From NCBI RefSeq assembly GCF_013155375.1, contig NZ_JABJQY010000002.1, positions 2,170,001-2,234,000 of the forward strand: a DNA stretch of 64,000 bases. Direction: 5' to 3'. The notes beneath the pieces were generated by a model. The model searched no databases. It saw nothing but the letters and a program-made list of their open reading frames with translations, and was not told where the DNA came from. Origin of the DNA: Nocardioides sp. zg-1308. GTDB taxonomy: Bacteria > Actinomycetota > Actinomycetes > Propionibacteriales > Nocardioidaceae. Below, piece after piece: positions 23,880-33,641 of this stretch (positions are counted from its first letter, which is position 1; each line of letters opens with the position of its first letter). A program made the translations under genes and the position numbers.

Positions 23880-25536
23880 CGAAGGCGCTGCTGCGCAGGT
23901 CGGCCTTGATCGCGTCGAGCCGGCCGACGGCGGAGATGCGGGCGGCGTCGACGCCGCCGTCGTCGGGGTCCTCGCCGACCGGGACGACGACCTCGAGGTA
24001 GCACTTCACCTTCGGCTCGGTGCCGCTCGGGCGCACGATCACCCGGGCGTCCTCGGCGAGCGAGTAGCGCAGGCCGTCGGTCGGCGGCAGCTGCGCCGTG
24101 CCCTCGGAGAGGTCCTCGACCAGCTCGACCGCGAGGCCGCCGAGGGAGGTCGGCGGCGTGGCCCGCAGCCGATCCATCGTGGCGGGGATGTGGGCCAGGT
24201 CCTCGAACCGCACCGAGAGCTGGTCGGTGGCGTGCAGGCCGTGCTCGTGGGCGATGTCGTCGAGGATGTCGGTGAGCCCGCGTCCCTGCGCCTTGGCCTC
24301 GGCGGCCAGCTCGCAGACCAGCAGCAGCGCCGAGACGCCGTCCTTGTCCCGGACGTGCTCGGGGTCGCAGCAGTAGCCGAGTGCCTCCTCGTAGCCGAAC
24401 GCGAGGCCCTCGACCCGGCCGATCCACTTGAAGCCGGTCAGCGTCTCCTCGTGCGGCTGACCGGCGGCCGCGGCCATCTTGCCGAGCAGGCTGGAGGACA
24501 CGATCGAGTTGGCGAAGGTGCCGGTGCGGCCGCGGGCGAGCAGGTGGTGGGCCAGGAGGGCGCCCACCTCGTCGCCGCGCAGCATCCGCCAGCCGTGGGC
24601 GTCCGGCACGGCGACCGCGCACCGGTCGGCGTCGGGGTCGTTAGCCACCACGAGGTCGGCGCCGCTGCGGGCAGCCAGGTCCATGGCCAGGTCCATGGCG
24701 CCCGGCTCCTCGGGGTTGGGGAACGCGACGGTCGGGAAGTCGGGGTCGGGGTGCTCCTGCTGCTCGACGACGTGCGGGGCGTCGAAGCCGGCGGTCTCCA
24801 GGACCTGGGCCACGGTCGTGCCGCCGACGCCGTGCAGCGGGGTGTAGACGAGCGTGAGGTCGCGCGGGCCGTCGCCGGCCAGGCCGGCCACGGTGTCGAG
24901 GTAGCGGTCGACGATCTCCTCGCCGACGAGCCGGCCGGCGTCGCCGCGCGGCAGGTCGGCGAGCGGCCCGACGGCGGCGATCCGCGCCGCGATCTCGCCG
25001 TCGGCCGGCGGCACGATCTGGCTGCCGTCGCCGAGGTAGACCTTGTAGCCGTTGTCCTGCGGCGGGTTGTGGCTCGCGGTGACCATGACGCCTGCGGCGC
25101 AGCCGAGCTCGCGGATCGCGAAGGCGAGCAGGGGAGTGGGCAGCGTGCGCGGCATGACGTAGGCCTTGAAGCCGGCGCCGGTCATGATCTCGGCGGTGTC
25201 GCGGGCGAAGACGTCGGAGTTGTGCCGGGCGTCGAAGCCGACGACGACGGACCCGCCGGCGTGGCCGGTGTCCCGGAGGTACGCCGCCAGGCCGGCCGCC
25301 GCACGGGTCACCACGACGCGGTTCATCCGGTTGGGCCCCGCGCCGAGCGCGCCGCGCAGGCCGGCGGTGCCGAACTCGAGGGTGCCGGCGAAGCGGTCGG
25401 CCAGGTCGGTCGACTCACCGCGCCCGGCCGCCTCGACGAGGGCCCCGAGCTCGGCCCGGGTCTGCTCGTCGGGGTCCTCGGCGGCCCACGCACGGGCGCG
25501 CTCGATCAGCTCGGTCTCGGAGGTCGCGGCGGTCAT
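23872..25536 (-). CDS. Phospho-sugar mutase (PmmB/PGM2-like, possible phosphopentomutase)
   Basis: A 554-aa alpha-D-phosphohexomutase superfamily enzyme. The catalytic phosphoserine loop is VMVTASHNPPQDNGYKVY, the metal loop is NDPDADRCAVAVP, and the phosphate-binding end is VRPSGTEPKVKCYLEV. Long N-terminal TLEFGTAGLRGALGAGPNRMN matches the PGM2/PmmB branch. Human PGM2 is chiefly a phosphopentomutase. No deoB-type gene is seen in this window although PNP, DeoA and DeoC are, so conversion of (deoxy)ribose-1-phosphate to the 5-phosphate is a reasonable inference. The ATG is preceded at 6 nt by TAGCGT. Confidence 0.93.
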   Translation of the reverse strand: MTAATSETELIERARAWAAEDPDEQTRAELGALVEAAGRGESTDLADRFAGTLEFGTAGLRGALGAGPNRMNRVVVTRAAAGLAAYLRDTGHAGGSVVVGFDARHNSDVFARDTAEIMTGAGFKAYVMPRTLPTPLLAFAIRELGCAAGVMVTASHNPPQDNGYKVYLGDGSQIVPPADGEIAARIAAVGPLADLPRGDAGRLVGEEIVDRYLDTVAGLAGDGPRDLTLVYTPLHGVGGTTVAQVLETAGFDAPHVVEQQEHPDPDFPTVAFPNPEEPGAMDLAMDLAARSGADLVVANDPDADRCAVAVPDAHGWRMLRGDEVGALLAHHLLARGRTGTFANSIVSSSLLGKMAAAAGQPHEETLTGFKWIGRVEGLAFGYEEALGYCCDPEHVRDKDGVSALLLVCELAAEAKAQGRGLTDILDDIAHEHGLHATDQLSVRFEDLAHIPATMDRLRATPPTSLGGLAVELVEDLSEGTAQLPPTDGLRYSLAEDARVIVRPSGTEPKVKCYLEVVVPVGEDPDDGGVDAARISAVGRLDAIKADLRSSAFGG

Positions 25537-25542
25537 GGACGC

Positions 25543-25548
25543 ACGCTA
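25543..25548 (-). promoter_or_regulatory. Candidate leaderless -10 element of the phospho-sugar mutase gene
   Basis: Minus-strand TAGCGT, 6 nt before the ATG at 25536. The first copy of the 44-bp nested repeat begins 20 bp further upstream. Confidence 0.55.
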
Positions 25549-25568
25549 TCCCTCGGCGACCGGGCGGG

Positions 25569-25612
25569 ACGTCATGGCCACTGGTCGCCGGCGCGACCGC
25601 GCGCCATGACGT
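25569..25612. repeat. 44-bp nested dyad repeat, copy A
   Basis: Outer arms ACGTCATGG and CCATGACGT (9 bp, perfect), inner arms GGTCG and CGACC (5 bp), 6-nt loop CCGGCG and two unpaired 5-nt blocks. The layout is 9-5-5-6-5-5-9. Copies B and C at 42.3-42.4 kb have exactly the same spacing. Flanks GCGGG on the left and TGTCGGYG on the right are shared with copy B. It sits between the divergent mutase and VOC genes. Confidence 0.85.
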
Positions 25613-25640
25613 TGTCGGTGGGCGGTGCCACGATCGGGTG

Positions 25641-26009
25641 ATGATCGACCACCTGGGCATCAACTGCACCGACCTGCCGCGCGCAGCGGCGTTCTACGAC
25701 AGGGTCCTGGGGGTGCTGGGCCACCGGCGCCTGATGGACTTCGGGGAGGCCATCGGCTACGGCACCGACACGCCGGACTTCTGGCTCAGCACCTTCGAGG
25801 GCGTGGGGCCCAACCGGGAGGTGCACGTCGCCTTCCTGGCACCCGACGCCGCCACGGTCCGGGCCTGGCACGCCGAGGCCGTCGCGGCGGGGGCGGAGTC
25901 GCTCCACGAGCCGCGGCTGTGGCCGGACTACCACCCCGGCTACTTCGGCGCCTTCGTCCGCGACACCGAGGGCAACAACGTCGAGGCGGTCTGCCACACC
26001 GGCGACTAG
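25641..26009 (+). CDS. VOC (glyoxalase/bleomycin-resistance-like) family protein
   Basis: A 122-aa single vicinal-oxygen-chelate protein. It starts with IDHLGINCTDLPRAAAFYDRVLG, the typical first beta-alpha unit with a metal-ligand His, and ends with VRDTEGNNVEAVCH, carrying the Glu ligand. No substrate can be assigned; relatives include lactoylglutathione-lyase-like proteins. CACGAT lies 6 nt before the ATG; a GTG one codon upstream is also in frame. Confidence 0.9.
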   Translation: MIDHLGINCTDLPRAAAFYDRVLGVLGHRRLMDFGEAIGYGTDTPDFWLSTFEGVGPNREVHVAFLAPDAATVRAWHAEAVAAGAESLHEPRLWPDYHPGYFGAFVRDTEGNNVEAVCHTGD

Positions 26010-26012
26010 CGT
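26007..26012 (+). promoter_or_regulatory. Candidate leaderless -10 element of the MOSC gene
   Basis: TAGCGT (26007-26012), whose first bases belong to the VOC stop codon, then 6 nt to the GTG start at 26019. Confidence 0.5.
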
Positions 26013-26018
26013 GGGCGG

Positions 26019-26663
26019 GTGATCGCCACCGTCCGCTCCGTCAACACCGGCCCGCTGGCGCCGGTCGAGGGGCTGCGGCGCCCCAGCGGCATCCGCAAGC
26101 ACCCGGTCGAGCGGATCGAGGTCCGCGACCCGGGCCCCAAGCGCGGCGGGCTCGGCAGCGGCGTCGTGGGTGACGCGATCTACAGCCGCAAGCACCACGG
26201 TGGCGCCACCCAGGCCGTCTACGCCGTCGCCCGCGAGGAGCTGGACTGGTGGGGCCGGGAGCTGGGTCGCGACCTGGCCGACGGGATGTTCGGCGAGAAC
26301 CTCACGACCAGCGGCATCGACGTCGACGCCGCCGAGGTCGGCGAGCTGTGGCGCGTCGGCCTCACCCTGCTGGAGGTGTGCGGGCCGCGCGTGCCGTGCG
26401 CGACCTTCGCCAAGCACATGGCCGAGCCCCGCTGGGTGCGCCGCTTCAGCGACCGGGGACGCACCGGTGCCTACCTCGCCGTGCGCGAGGCCGGCGTGAT
26501 CGAGCGCGACGACCCGATCGAGGTGGTCCACCGGCCGGCGCACGGGCTGACCGTGCCGATGTTCTTGCGGGCCTGGATGGGCGATCGCGAGCTGGCCGAG
26601 GTCTTCGTCTCGGCCCGGGTGCTGGCCGAGGCCGAGCACGAGTGGCTCGCCTCCCGCCTGTGA
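26019..26663 (+). CDS. MOSC domain protein (YiiM-like)
   Basis: A 214-aa MOSC-fold protein. Recognisable are GDAIYSRKHHGGATQAVYAVAREELDWW, the MFGENLTTSGID motif, and GVRGPRVPC-like VCGPRVPCATFAKHM with the conserved Cys. YiiM-type proteins reduce N-hydroxylated compounds with a molybdenum cofactor; that role is inferred here. The GTG is preceded at 6 nt by TAGCGT, which begins inside the stop region of the VOC gene, so a separate leaderless transcript is likely. Confidence 0.9.
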   Translation: MIATVRSVNTGPLAPVEGLRRPSGIRKHPVERIEVRDPGPKRGGLGSGVVGDAIYSRKHHGGATQAVYAVAREELDWWGRELGRDLADGMFGENLTTSGIDVDAAEVGELWRVGLTLLEVCGPRVPCATFAKHMAEPRWVRRFSDRGRTGAYLAVREAGVIERDDPIEVVHRPAHGLTVPMFLRAWMGDRELAEVFVSARVLAEAEHEWLASRL

Positions 26664-26667
26664 CGCG

Positions 26668-27165
26668 TCAGCCCAGCGCGGCCACCGCTGCGTCGTAGTC
26701 GGGCTCCTGGCCGATCGCGTCGGTCAGCTGGGTGTGCAGCACGGTGCGGTCCTGGTCGAGGACGACGACCGCGCGCGCCAGCATCCCGGTCCAGGCGCCG
26801 TCGGCCATCGCGACGCCGTAGTCCTGGCCGAACGAGGAGCGGAAGGCCGAGCCGACCAGCGCGTCCTCGATGCCCTCGGCGCCGCAGAACCGGGCCTGCG
26901 CCAGCGGGAGGTCGACGGAGACGTTGACGACGGCGGCGTTGTCGAGGCCGGCCGCGAGCTCGTTGAACCGGCGCACGCTCGCCTGGCACACGCCGGTGTC
27001 GATGCTCGGGAAGATGTTGAGCACGACCCGCTTGCCGGCCACGTCGGCGTCGGTGAGGGACTGGAACTTCGTGTCCACCAGGTCGAACCCCGGTGCCTGC
27101 GAGCCGACAGCGGGCAGCTCGCCCACGGTGTTGACGGTGGTGTCGCCGAATTGTGTGGTTGCCAT
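26668..27165 (-). CDS. tpx: Thiol peroxidase
   Basis: A 165-aa atypical 2-Cys peroxiredoxin of the Tpx family, reducing hydroperoxides with thioredoxin. The peroxidatic Cys lies in FPSIDTGVCQASVRRFN near residue 60 and the resolving Cys in RFCGAEGIE near residue 94, the normal Tpx spacing. A small change is Gly in place of the usual Pro in the DT(P)xC motif; the Thr and Cys needed for catalysis remain. It stands alone, convergent with the MOSC gene. Confidence 0.95.
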   Translation of the reverse strand: MATTQFGDTTVNTVGELPAVGSQAPGFDLVDTKFQSLTDADVAGKRVVLNIFPSIDTGVCQASVRRFNELAAGLDNAAVVNVSVDLPLAQARFCGAEGIEDALVGSAFRSSFGQDYGVAMADGAWTGMLARAVVVLDQDRTVLHTQLTDAIGQEPDYDAAVAALG

Positions 27166-27209
27166 GGGGCATTCCTATCGCAGCCGCCCTGACCGCTCGT
27201 CGCTGGCTC

Positions 27210-27215
27210 TACAGT
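27210..27215 (+). promoter_or_regulatory. Candidate leaderless -10 element of the DUF2252 gene
   Basis: TACAGT with 6 nt (GCGGAG) to the GTG at 27222. The GGAG inside the spacer abuts the start codon and is too close to act as a Shine-Dalgarno site. Confidence 0.55.
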
Positions 27216-27221
27216 GCGGAG

Positions 27222-28532
27222 GTGACCACCTCGAAGCGCGCGGACGTCATCATCGACGTGCTGCGCGACGCGTTCGCCCCGCTCATGCGCGCCGACCCGG
27301 TGGCGTTCCGCGCCAAGTACCGCAAGATGGCGCGCGACCCGCTCGCGTTCTACCGCGGGACGGCCTGCCTGTTCTACTGCGACGTCACCGGCGAGGACGA
27401 CCCCTGGGCGGACCACGGCGCCGAGCGCATCTGGATCCACGGCGACCTGCACGTCGAGAACTTCGGCACCTACCTCAACTCCGACGGCCGGCTGATCTTC
27501 GACGTCAACGACTTCGACGAGGCCTACATCGGTCGCTTCGCCTGGGACCTCCAGCGGTTCGCGGCGAGCCTGGCGCTCCTCGGGTGGCAGAAGGCCCTGC
27601 CCGAGGACGCGATCCGCAAGCTCATCAGCCGCTACGCGCGGTCCTACCTCGCCCAGGTCAACCACTACACCGGCACCGAGGAGGACGAGACCTTCGAGAT
27701 CCGGCTCGACACCGCCCAGGGCCCGGTCCTCACGGCGCTCGAGTCGGCCCGCACGAAGCGGCGCGCCGACCTCCTCGACCGCATCACGGTGATGCAGCAC
27801 GGGGTCCGGAGGTTCAGCGAGGACGGCACGACGAGGCGTCTGTCCAGCACGGAGCGGGCCAAGGTCGTGGCGGCCTTCCACGGCTACCTCGAGACCATCC
27901 CGGAGTCCAAGCGCTTCGACCGGGACCTCTTCTACGAGCTGCGCGACGTCGTCGGCAAGTCGGGCTTCGGCATCGGCAGCGCGGGCCTGCCGGCCTTCAA
28001 CGTGCTCGTGGAGGGCTACAGCCAGGCGCTCGACAACGACGTGGTGCTGAGCATGAAGCAGGCCAACGTCCCGGCCCTGAGCCGGTTCGTCGAGAGCGCC
28101 GAGGTCGACGCCTACTTCGACCACGAGGGGCACCGCACGGTGGTGAGCCAGCGGGCGCTGCAGGTGCACACCGACCCGCTGCTGGGGCACACGAGCATCG
28201 ACGGCACCGGCTACGTCGTCTCCGAGGTCTCGCCCTACGAGGTCGATCTCGACTGGAGCGAGATCAACGAGCCCGAGGACATGCGGTCGGTGGTCGACCT
28301 GCTCGGCCGCGCGACGGCCAAGATCCACTGCGCCTCCGACGAGGACAGCCAGCAGGACCTGGTCGACTTCCAGGTCGAGGAGGCGATCCACAAGTCCCTG
28401 GACGGCCGGCGCAACGAGCTGGTGTCGTGGCTGGGCGAGTGGGGGATCGCGTACGCCGCCCGCGTGCGCGACGACCACGCGCTGTTCGTGGACGCCTTCC
28501 GCGAGGGCCGGGTCGGGATCACCTCCACCTGA
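27222..28532 (+). CDS. DUF2252 domain protein
   Basis: A 436-aa protein of the DUF2252 family, related in fold to kinase/phosphotransferase-like proteins. The motif RIWIHGDLHVENFGTYL (like the catalytic HGDLHxxN loop) is followed by LIFDVNDFDEAYIGRFAWDLQR (like the metal-binding Asp segment). FYRGTACLFYCDV precedes them. No substrate is known for the family. GTG 27222 was chosen over an upstream in-frame ATG because of the TACAGT box and the conserved N-terminus. Confidence 0.9.
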   Translation: MTTSKRADVIIDVLRDAFAPLMRADPVAFRAKYRKMARDPLAFYRGTACLFYCDVTGEDDPWADHGAERIWIHGDLHVENFGTYLNSDGRLIFDVNDFDEAYIGRFAWDLQRFAASLALLGWQKALPEDAIRKLISRYARSYLAQVNHYTGTEEDETFEIRLDTAQGPVLTALESARTKRRADLLDRITVMQHGVRRFSEDGTTRRLSSTERAKVVAAFHGYLETIPESKRFDRDLFYELRDVVGKSGFGIGSAGLPAFNVLVEGYSQALDNDVVLSMKQANVPALSRFVESAEVDAYFDHEGHRTVVSQRALQVHTDPLLGHTSIDGTGYVVSEVSPYEVDLDWSEINEPEDMRSVVDLLGRATAKIHCASDEDSQQDLVDFQVEEAIHKSLDGRRNELVSWLGEWGIAYAARVRDDHALFVDAFREGRVGITST

Positions 28533-28550
28533 CCCGGCACCTCGTGCGCG

Positions 28551-29561
<1,011 letters not shown>

Positions 29562-29577
29562 GACTCCCACCAAACTC

Positions 29578-29595
29578 CTTGGAGTGCGCTCGAAG
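29578..29595. promoter_or_regulatory. MerR-type operator before the aldo/keto reductase
   Basis: CTTGGAG-TGCG-CTCGAAG, an imperfect dyad. On the minus strand it lies within a 19-bp spacer after TTGACT, the stretched spacing typical of MerR-regulated promoters. The same 20-bp block occurs inverted at 30015-30034. Confidence 0.7.
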
Positions 29596-29626
29596 TCAAG
29601 CCCCCTCCGCGCCTTCCCTGCGTGGA

Positions 29627-30001
29627 TCAGCCTGCGGGGGTGACGACGCTGTCGTAGATGGCGATCTTGTGGTCGATCGCGCGGAGGTGGGAGGTCACCT
29701 CGGCCAGCTGGCGCTCGACCACCTCGCGGTGGGCGAGCAGGAGCGCGAGGCGCTCGGCCTCGTTGCCGTCGCCCTCGCGGACCAGCGCGGCATAGCGTCG
29801 TACGTCGCGGATGGGCATCCCGGTGGCGCGCAGCCGGGTCACCATCTGGATCCAGGTGAGGTCGCGCTCGGTGTAGCGCCGGTGCCCGGACGAGGCGCGC
29901 TCGACCGAGCCGAGCAGCAGCCCGTCGCGCTCGTAGTAGCGCAGGGTGTGGGCCGTCAGGCCGGTGCGCTCGGCCGCCTCGGCGATGCTCAGGCTGGTCA
30001 T
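29627..30001 (-). CDS. MerR family transcriptional regulator
   Basis: A 124-aa MerR-type regulator. The winged [28 protein letters not shown] is textbook, followed by [32 protein letters not shown] and a C-terminal coiled-coil helix ([23 protein letters not shown]). No cysteines for metal sensing are present, so an organic ligand is more likely. Start at ATG 30001, directly before the HTH. Probable activator of the downstream aldo/keto reductase. Confidence 0.92.
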   Translation of the reverse strand: MTSLSIAEAAERTGLTAHTLRYYERDGLLLGSVERASSGHRRYTERDLTWIQMVTRLRATGMPIRDVRRYAALVREGDGNEAERLALLLAHREVVERQLAEVTSHLRAIDHKIAIYDSVVTPAG

Positions 30002-30016
30002 CGGACCAGTGTCCGA

Positions 30017-30034
30017 CTTCGAGCGCACTCCAAG
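30017..30034. promoter_or_regulatory. MerR-type operator before merR
   Basis: CTTCGAG-CGCA-CTCCAAG is the exact reverse complement of the 18-mer at 29578-29595. On the minus strand TTGACT precedes it. It lies 16 bp upstream of the MerR start codon. Confidence 0.7.
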
Positions 30035-30071
30035 TCAAGGGCTCCGGCGACGCGCGGCCCGCCGGAGGAGG

Positions 30072-30869
30072 TCAGTCGCCCAGCGCCGGACGGTGGAACT
30101 GCGCGGTCGCGAAGGGGCCGCCGACGAACTCCGCCTCGGCCTCGTCGTCGGGCCCCGGCTCGACGCGGTCGGCGTGGTCCTCGGCGTCGTCCTGCGGCTC
30201 GTAGCCCAGGCGGCGGCCGGGCTCGAGGTCCCACCAGGCCCGCGTGTTGGCGCTGATGCCGTGGAGGACGGCGTAGCCGGGGGCCGGGGCGGTCAGCGCC
30301 GCCTCCACCATGCGTACGCCGTCGCCGTGGGACAGCCACGTCGACAGCGCGCGCGTGCTCGTCGGCTCCTCGAGGAACGAGCCGATGCGGCAGGCGACCG
30401 CGTCCATGCCGTGGCGCTCGGCGAAGAGCCGCATCAGCGCCTCGGCGGCGACCTTCGCGACGCCGTAGTAGGTGTCCGGGCGGGGCGGCACGTGCTCGGT
30501 GAGCTCGCCGTCGGCGCGTGGGGTGCGACCGACCGCGTGGTTGGAGGAGGCGTAGACCAGGCGCGGGACGTCGTGGGCGACCATTGCGTCGAGCAGCGCC
30601 GCGGTGGTGATGACGTGCGAGGTCAGCTCGTCGGGCAGCGACACCTCCTCCGGCACGCCGGCGAGGTGCACGACCGCGTCCAGGCGCTCCTCGGCGAGGA
30701 CGGCGGCGACCGCGTCGGCGTCGGCGCAGTCGGCCTCGTGCCAGGTGAACGTCGTGCCCTCGGGTGCCGGCACCAGGTCCAGCCCGACGACGTCGTGGCC
30801 GAGGTCGACCAGTCCGACCGTGACGACCCGGCCCATGCTGCCGGCCGCGCCGGTGACGAGGACGCGCAC
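30072..30869 (-). CDS. NAD-dependent epimerase/dehydratase family protein
   Basis: A 265-aa extended SDR protein. The cofactor motif VLVTGAAGSMGRVV is at the N-terminus, and the catalytic Ser-Tyr-Lys set is visible as YASSNHAVG and YYGVAKVAAEALMR. Overall it resembles uronate dehydrogenase-like SDRs. The C-terminus is unusually acidic (DDAEDHADRVEPGPDDEAEAE). The GTG starts one base after the PNP stop, so the two form an operon, although a metabolic link is not obvious. Confidence 0.9.
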   Translation of the reverse strand: MRVLVTGAAGSMGRVVTVGLVDLGHDVVGLDLVPAPEGTTFTWHEADCADADAVAAVLAEERLDAVVHLAGVPEEVSLPDELTSHVITTAALLDAMVAHDVPRLVYASSNHAVGRTPRADGELTEHVPPRPDTYYGVAKVAAEALMRLFAERHGMDAVACRIGSFLEEPTSTRALSTWLSHGDGVRMVEAALTAPAPGYAVLHGISANTRAWWDLEPGRRLGYEPQDDAEDHADRVEPGPDDEAEAEFVGGPFATAQFHRPALGD

Positions 30870-30870
30870 G

Positions 30871-31683
30871 TCAGATCCTCGTGACGACCTGGCTGAGCAG
30901 GCCGCCCATCCGGCTGGCCGCGGCACGGCCCGCCTCGAGCACCTCCGCGTGGTCGAGCGGCTCGCCGCTCAGGCCGGCTGCGAGGTTGGTGACGAGACTG
31001 ATGCCGAGGACCTCCATGCCCGCCTCGCGGGCGGCGATCGCCTCGAGCGTGGTGCTCATGCCGACGAGGTGGCCGCCGAGGATGCCGGCCATGCGCACCT
31101 CGGCGGGGGTCTCGTAGTGCGGCCCGGGGAACTGGACGTAGACGCCCTCGTCGAGCGAGCCGTCGACCTCCCGGCACATCTCCCGGAGCCGGGGGCTGTA
31201 GAGGTCGGTGAGGTCGACGAAGTTCGCCCCGACGATCGGGCTGGTGCCGGTCAGGTTGATGTGGTCGGAGATCAGCACCGGCTGGCCCGGCTGCCAGCCC
31301 GGCTTGAGGCCGCCGCACCCGTTGGTCAGCACGATCGCCGAGCAGCCCGCGGCCGCCGCGGTCCGGACCGGGTGGACGACGGCGGCGACGCCCTTGCCCT
31401 CGTAGTAGTGGGTGCGGGACAGGAAGACCAGCAGGTTGCGGTCGCCGCTCTCCGACGAGGTCCGGACGGAGCGGATCCTGCCGCTGTGCCCGGTGACGCC
31501 CGCGGCGTGGAACCCCGGCAGGTCGGTGGTCGCGATCTCCGCGGTGGCCTCGCCCAGCGCGTCGACGGCCGGCAGCCAGCCCGAGCCCAGGACCAGGGCG
31601 ATGTCGTGGCGCTCGACGCCGGTGAGCTCGGCGAGCCTCTCGGCGGCGGAGCCGGCGGCTTCGTACGGGGTCTGGTCGTCCAT
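30871..31683 (-). CDS. punA: Purine nucleoside phosphorylase (class II, trimeric type)
   Basis: A 270-aa phosphorylase releasing purine base and (deoxy)ribose-1-phosphate from inosine, guanosine and deoxy analogues. Landmarks are [14 protein letters not shown], phosphate-loop [30 protein letters not shown], and the base-binding [14 protein letters not shown] with [18 protein letters not shown] 31683 is preceded at 7 nt by minus-strand TAGAGT (31691-31696). It takes inosine from Add and supplies pentose-1-phosphate to the mutase. Confidence 0.95.
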   Translation of the reverse strand: MDDQTPYEAAGSAAERLAELTGVERHDIALVLGSGWLPAVDALGEATAEIATTDLPGFHAAGVTGHSGRIRSVRTSSESGDRNLLVFLSRTHYYEGKGVAAVVHPVRTAAAAGCSAIVLTNGCGGLKPGWQPGQPVLISDHINLTGTSPIVGANFVDLTDLYSPRLREMCREVDGSLDEGVYVQFPGPHYETPAEVRMAGILGGHLVGMSTTLEAIAAREAGMEVLGISLVTNLAAGLSGEPLDHAEVLEAGRAAASRMGGLLSQVVTRI

Positions 31684-31716
31684 GGGCGGCACTCTAGGCG
31701 CAGTCGGAGTGCCGGG

Positions 31717-32169
31717 TCACAGGCCGGTCGAGCGGCAGGCCCGGCGCCGCAGCGCGCCGACGTAGTCCTCGGGTGCCCCCGCCGCCTCGGCGGCGTCGGC
31801 GAGCACGCCGAGGTAGGACGCCGAGGGCAGGCCGCCCTCGTAGGCGTCGAGGACGTAGGCCCACACGACGAGCTCGCCGGTCATCGTCGAGACCCGCACC
31901 TTGGTCTTGCGGTAGAGCCCGGTGTCGGCGGACTCCCAGCCGTCGAGGGCGCGCTCGTCCTCCGGCGTGACGTCGTAGACCGCGACGAAGACCTGCTCGA
32001 AGGGGTCCTGGACGATCGTGGACAGCGCGCCGTCCCAGCCGTGCTCCTCCCCGCCGAACGTCAGCCGCCAGCCCGTCAACCACCCCGTGGAGTGGAGGAT
32101 CGAGTGGGGGCAGCGCTCGCTCATCCGGGCGGGATCGAGGTTCGTCCCGTAGGCGGCGTAGAGCGTCAC
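31717..32169 (-). CDS. Gamma-glutamylcyclotransferase-like protein
   Basis: A 150-aa protein of the AIG2/GGCT fold. The N-terminal YAAYGTNLDPARM matches the conserved YGxNL loop, and EDERALDGWE supplies the expected acidic residue. Family enzymes release 5-oxoproline from gamma-glutamyl compounds; the substrate here is unknown. The GTG at 32169 was chosen since the fold begins immediately and TATCCT lies 7 nt upstream; a longer frame to 32223 is unlikely. Confidence 0.87.
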   Translation of the reverse strand: MTLYAAYGTNLDPARMSERCPHSILHSTGWLTGWRLTFGGEEHGWDGALSTIVQDPFEQVFVAVYDVTPEDERALDGWESADTGLYRKTKVRVSTMTGELVVWAYVLDAYEGGLPSASYLGVLADAAEAAGAPEDYVGALRRRACRSTGL

Positions 32170-32224
32170 GGGCCACAGGATACTGAGCCCCGACCTCGGG
32201 TGTCCCCGCCGTGGGCCGGACAAC

Positions 32225-32230
32225 TAGGCT
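32225..32230 (+). promoter_or_regulatory. Candidate leaderless -10 element of lpd
   Basis: TAGGCT followed by GGCACC (6 nt) and the GTG start at 32237; no ribosome site is present. Confidence 0.6.
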
Positions 32231-32236
32231 GGCACC

Positions 32237-33640
32237 GTGACCGACACGCACTTCGACACCCTCGTCCTCGGCGCCGGCCCCGGTGGCTACGTCGCCGCGA
32301 TCCGCGCAGCCCAGCTCGGCCAGAAGGTGGCCGTGGTGGAGGAGAAGTACTGGGGAGGTGTCTGCCTCAACGTCGGGTGCATCCCGTCCAAGGCCCTGCT
32401 GAAGAACGCCGAGCTGGCCCACACGCTCCAGCACGAGAAGGCCAAGTACGGCATCGAGGGCGACGTGACCATGTCGTTCGGTCCGACCCACAAGCGCAGC
32501 CGCGACGTCAGCGCCGGCATCGTCAAGGGCGTCCACTTCCTCATGAAGAAGAACAAGATCACCGAGATCGACGGCTGGGGCACCCTCCAGGGCCGCAACG
32601 ACGTCGACGTGAAGGACAAGGACGGCCAGACCACCCGCTACACGTTCGACAACCTGGTCATCGCCTCCGGCGCGACCGTGCGCCTGGTGCCGGGCGTCGA
32701 GCTCAGCGAGAACGTCGTCACCTACGAGGAGCAGATCCTCACCGACCAGCTCCCGAGCTCGATCATCATCGGCGGCTCGGGCGCGATCGGCGTCGAGTTC
32801 GCCTACGTGATGGCCAACTTCGGCGTCGACGTCACGATCGTGGAGTTCCTCGACCGGATGGTCCCCACCGAGGACGCGGACGTGTCCAAGGAGCTCGCCA
32901 AGCACTACAAGAAGCTGGGCGTGAAGGTGCTGACCTCCACCGCCGTCAAGGGCGTCGAGGACACCGGCTCGGGCGTCAAGGTCACGGTGGCCCCGGCCGC
33001 CGGCGGCGACGAGCAGGTGCTCGAGGCCGACAAGTTCCTCGCCGCGTTCGGCTTCGCCCCCCGCGTGAAGGGCTTCGGCCTCGAGAACGTCGGCGTCGAC
33101 GTCACCGAGCGCGGTGCGATCGAGATCGACGACTACTGCCGCACCAACGTGCCGAACGTCTACGCGATCGGCGACTGCACCGGCAAGCTGATGCTCGCCC
33201 ACGTGGCCGAGGCGATGGGCATCGTGGCCGCCGAGACCATCAACGGCGCCGAGACGATGCCGGTGGAGTACGACTTCGTGCCGCGCGCGACCTACTGCAT
33301 GCCGCAGATCGCCTCCTTCGGCTACACCGAGGCGCAGGCCAAGGAGATGGGCTACGACGTCAAGACCTCGACGTTCCCCTTCACCGCCAACGGCAAGGCG
33401 ATGGGCCTCGGCGAGGCGTTCGGGTTCGTGAAGGTCGTCGCGGACGCCGAGCACAACGAGATCATCGGCACCCACATGATCGGCCCCGACGTCACCGAGC
33501 TGCTGCCGGTGATGACGCTGGCCCAGAAGTGGGACCTCACCGCCGACGAGGTGGCCCGCAACGTCTTCGCGCACCCGACGCTGGGCGAGGCCGTCAAGGA
33601 GGCCGTCCACGGCATCGCCGGCCACATGATCAACCTCTGA
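32237..33640 (+). CDS. lpd: Dihydrolipoyl dehydrogenase
   Basis: A 467-aa FAD/NAD disulfide reductase (E3 of 2-oxo acid dehydrogenase complexes). FAD motif [19 protein letters not shown], redox disulfide [19 protein letters not shown] motif [16 protein letters not shown], second FAD motif [16 protein letters not shown] and the C-terminal active-site His in [16 protein letters not shown] are all present. It lies one base before a second, redox-cysteine-free paralogue. No lipoyl E1/E2 genes are seen nearby. Confidence 0.96.
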   Translation: MTDTHFDTLVLGAGPGGYVAAIRAAQLGQKVAVVEEKYWGGVCLNVGCIPSKALLKNAELAHTLQHEKAKYGIEGDVTMSFGPTHKRSRDVSAGIVKGVHFLMKKNKITEIDGWGTLQGRNDVDVKDKDGQTTRYTFDNLVIASGATVRLVPGVELSENVVTYEEQILTDQLPSSIIIGGSGAIGVEFAYVMANFGVDVTIVEFLDRMVPTEDADVSKELAKHYKKLGVKVLTSTAVKGVEDTGSGVKVTVAPAAGGDEQVLEADKFLAAFGFAPRVKGFGLENVGVDVTERGAIEIDDYCRTNVPNVYAIGDCTGKLMLAHVAEAMGIVAAETINGAETMPVEYDFVPRATYCMPQIASFGYTEAQAKEMGYDVKTSTFPFTANGKAMGLGEAFGFVKVVADAEHNEIIGTHMIGPDVTELLPVMTLAQKWDLTADEVARNVFAHPTLGEAVKEAVHGIAGHMINL

Positions 33641-33641
33641 C

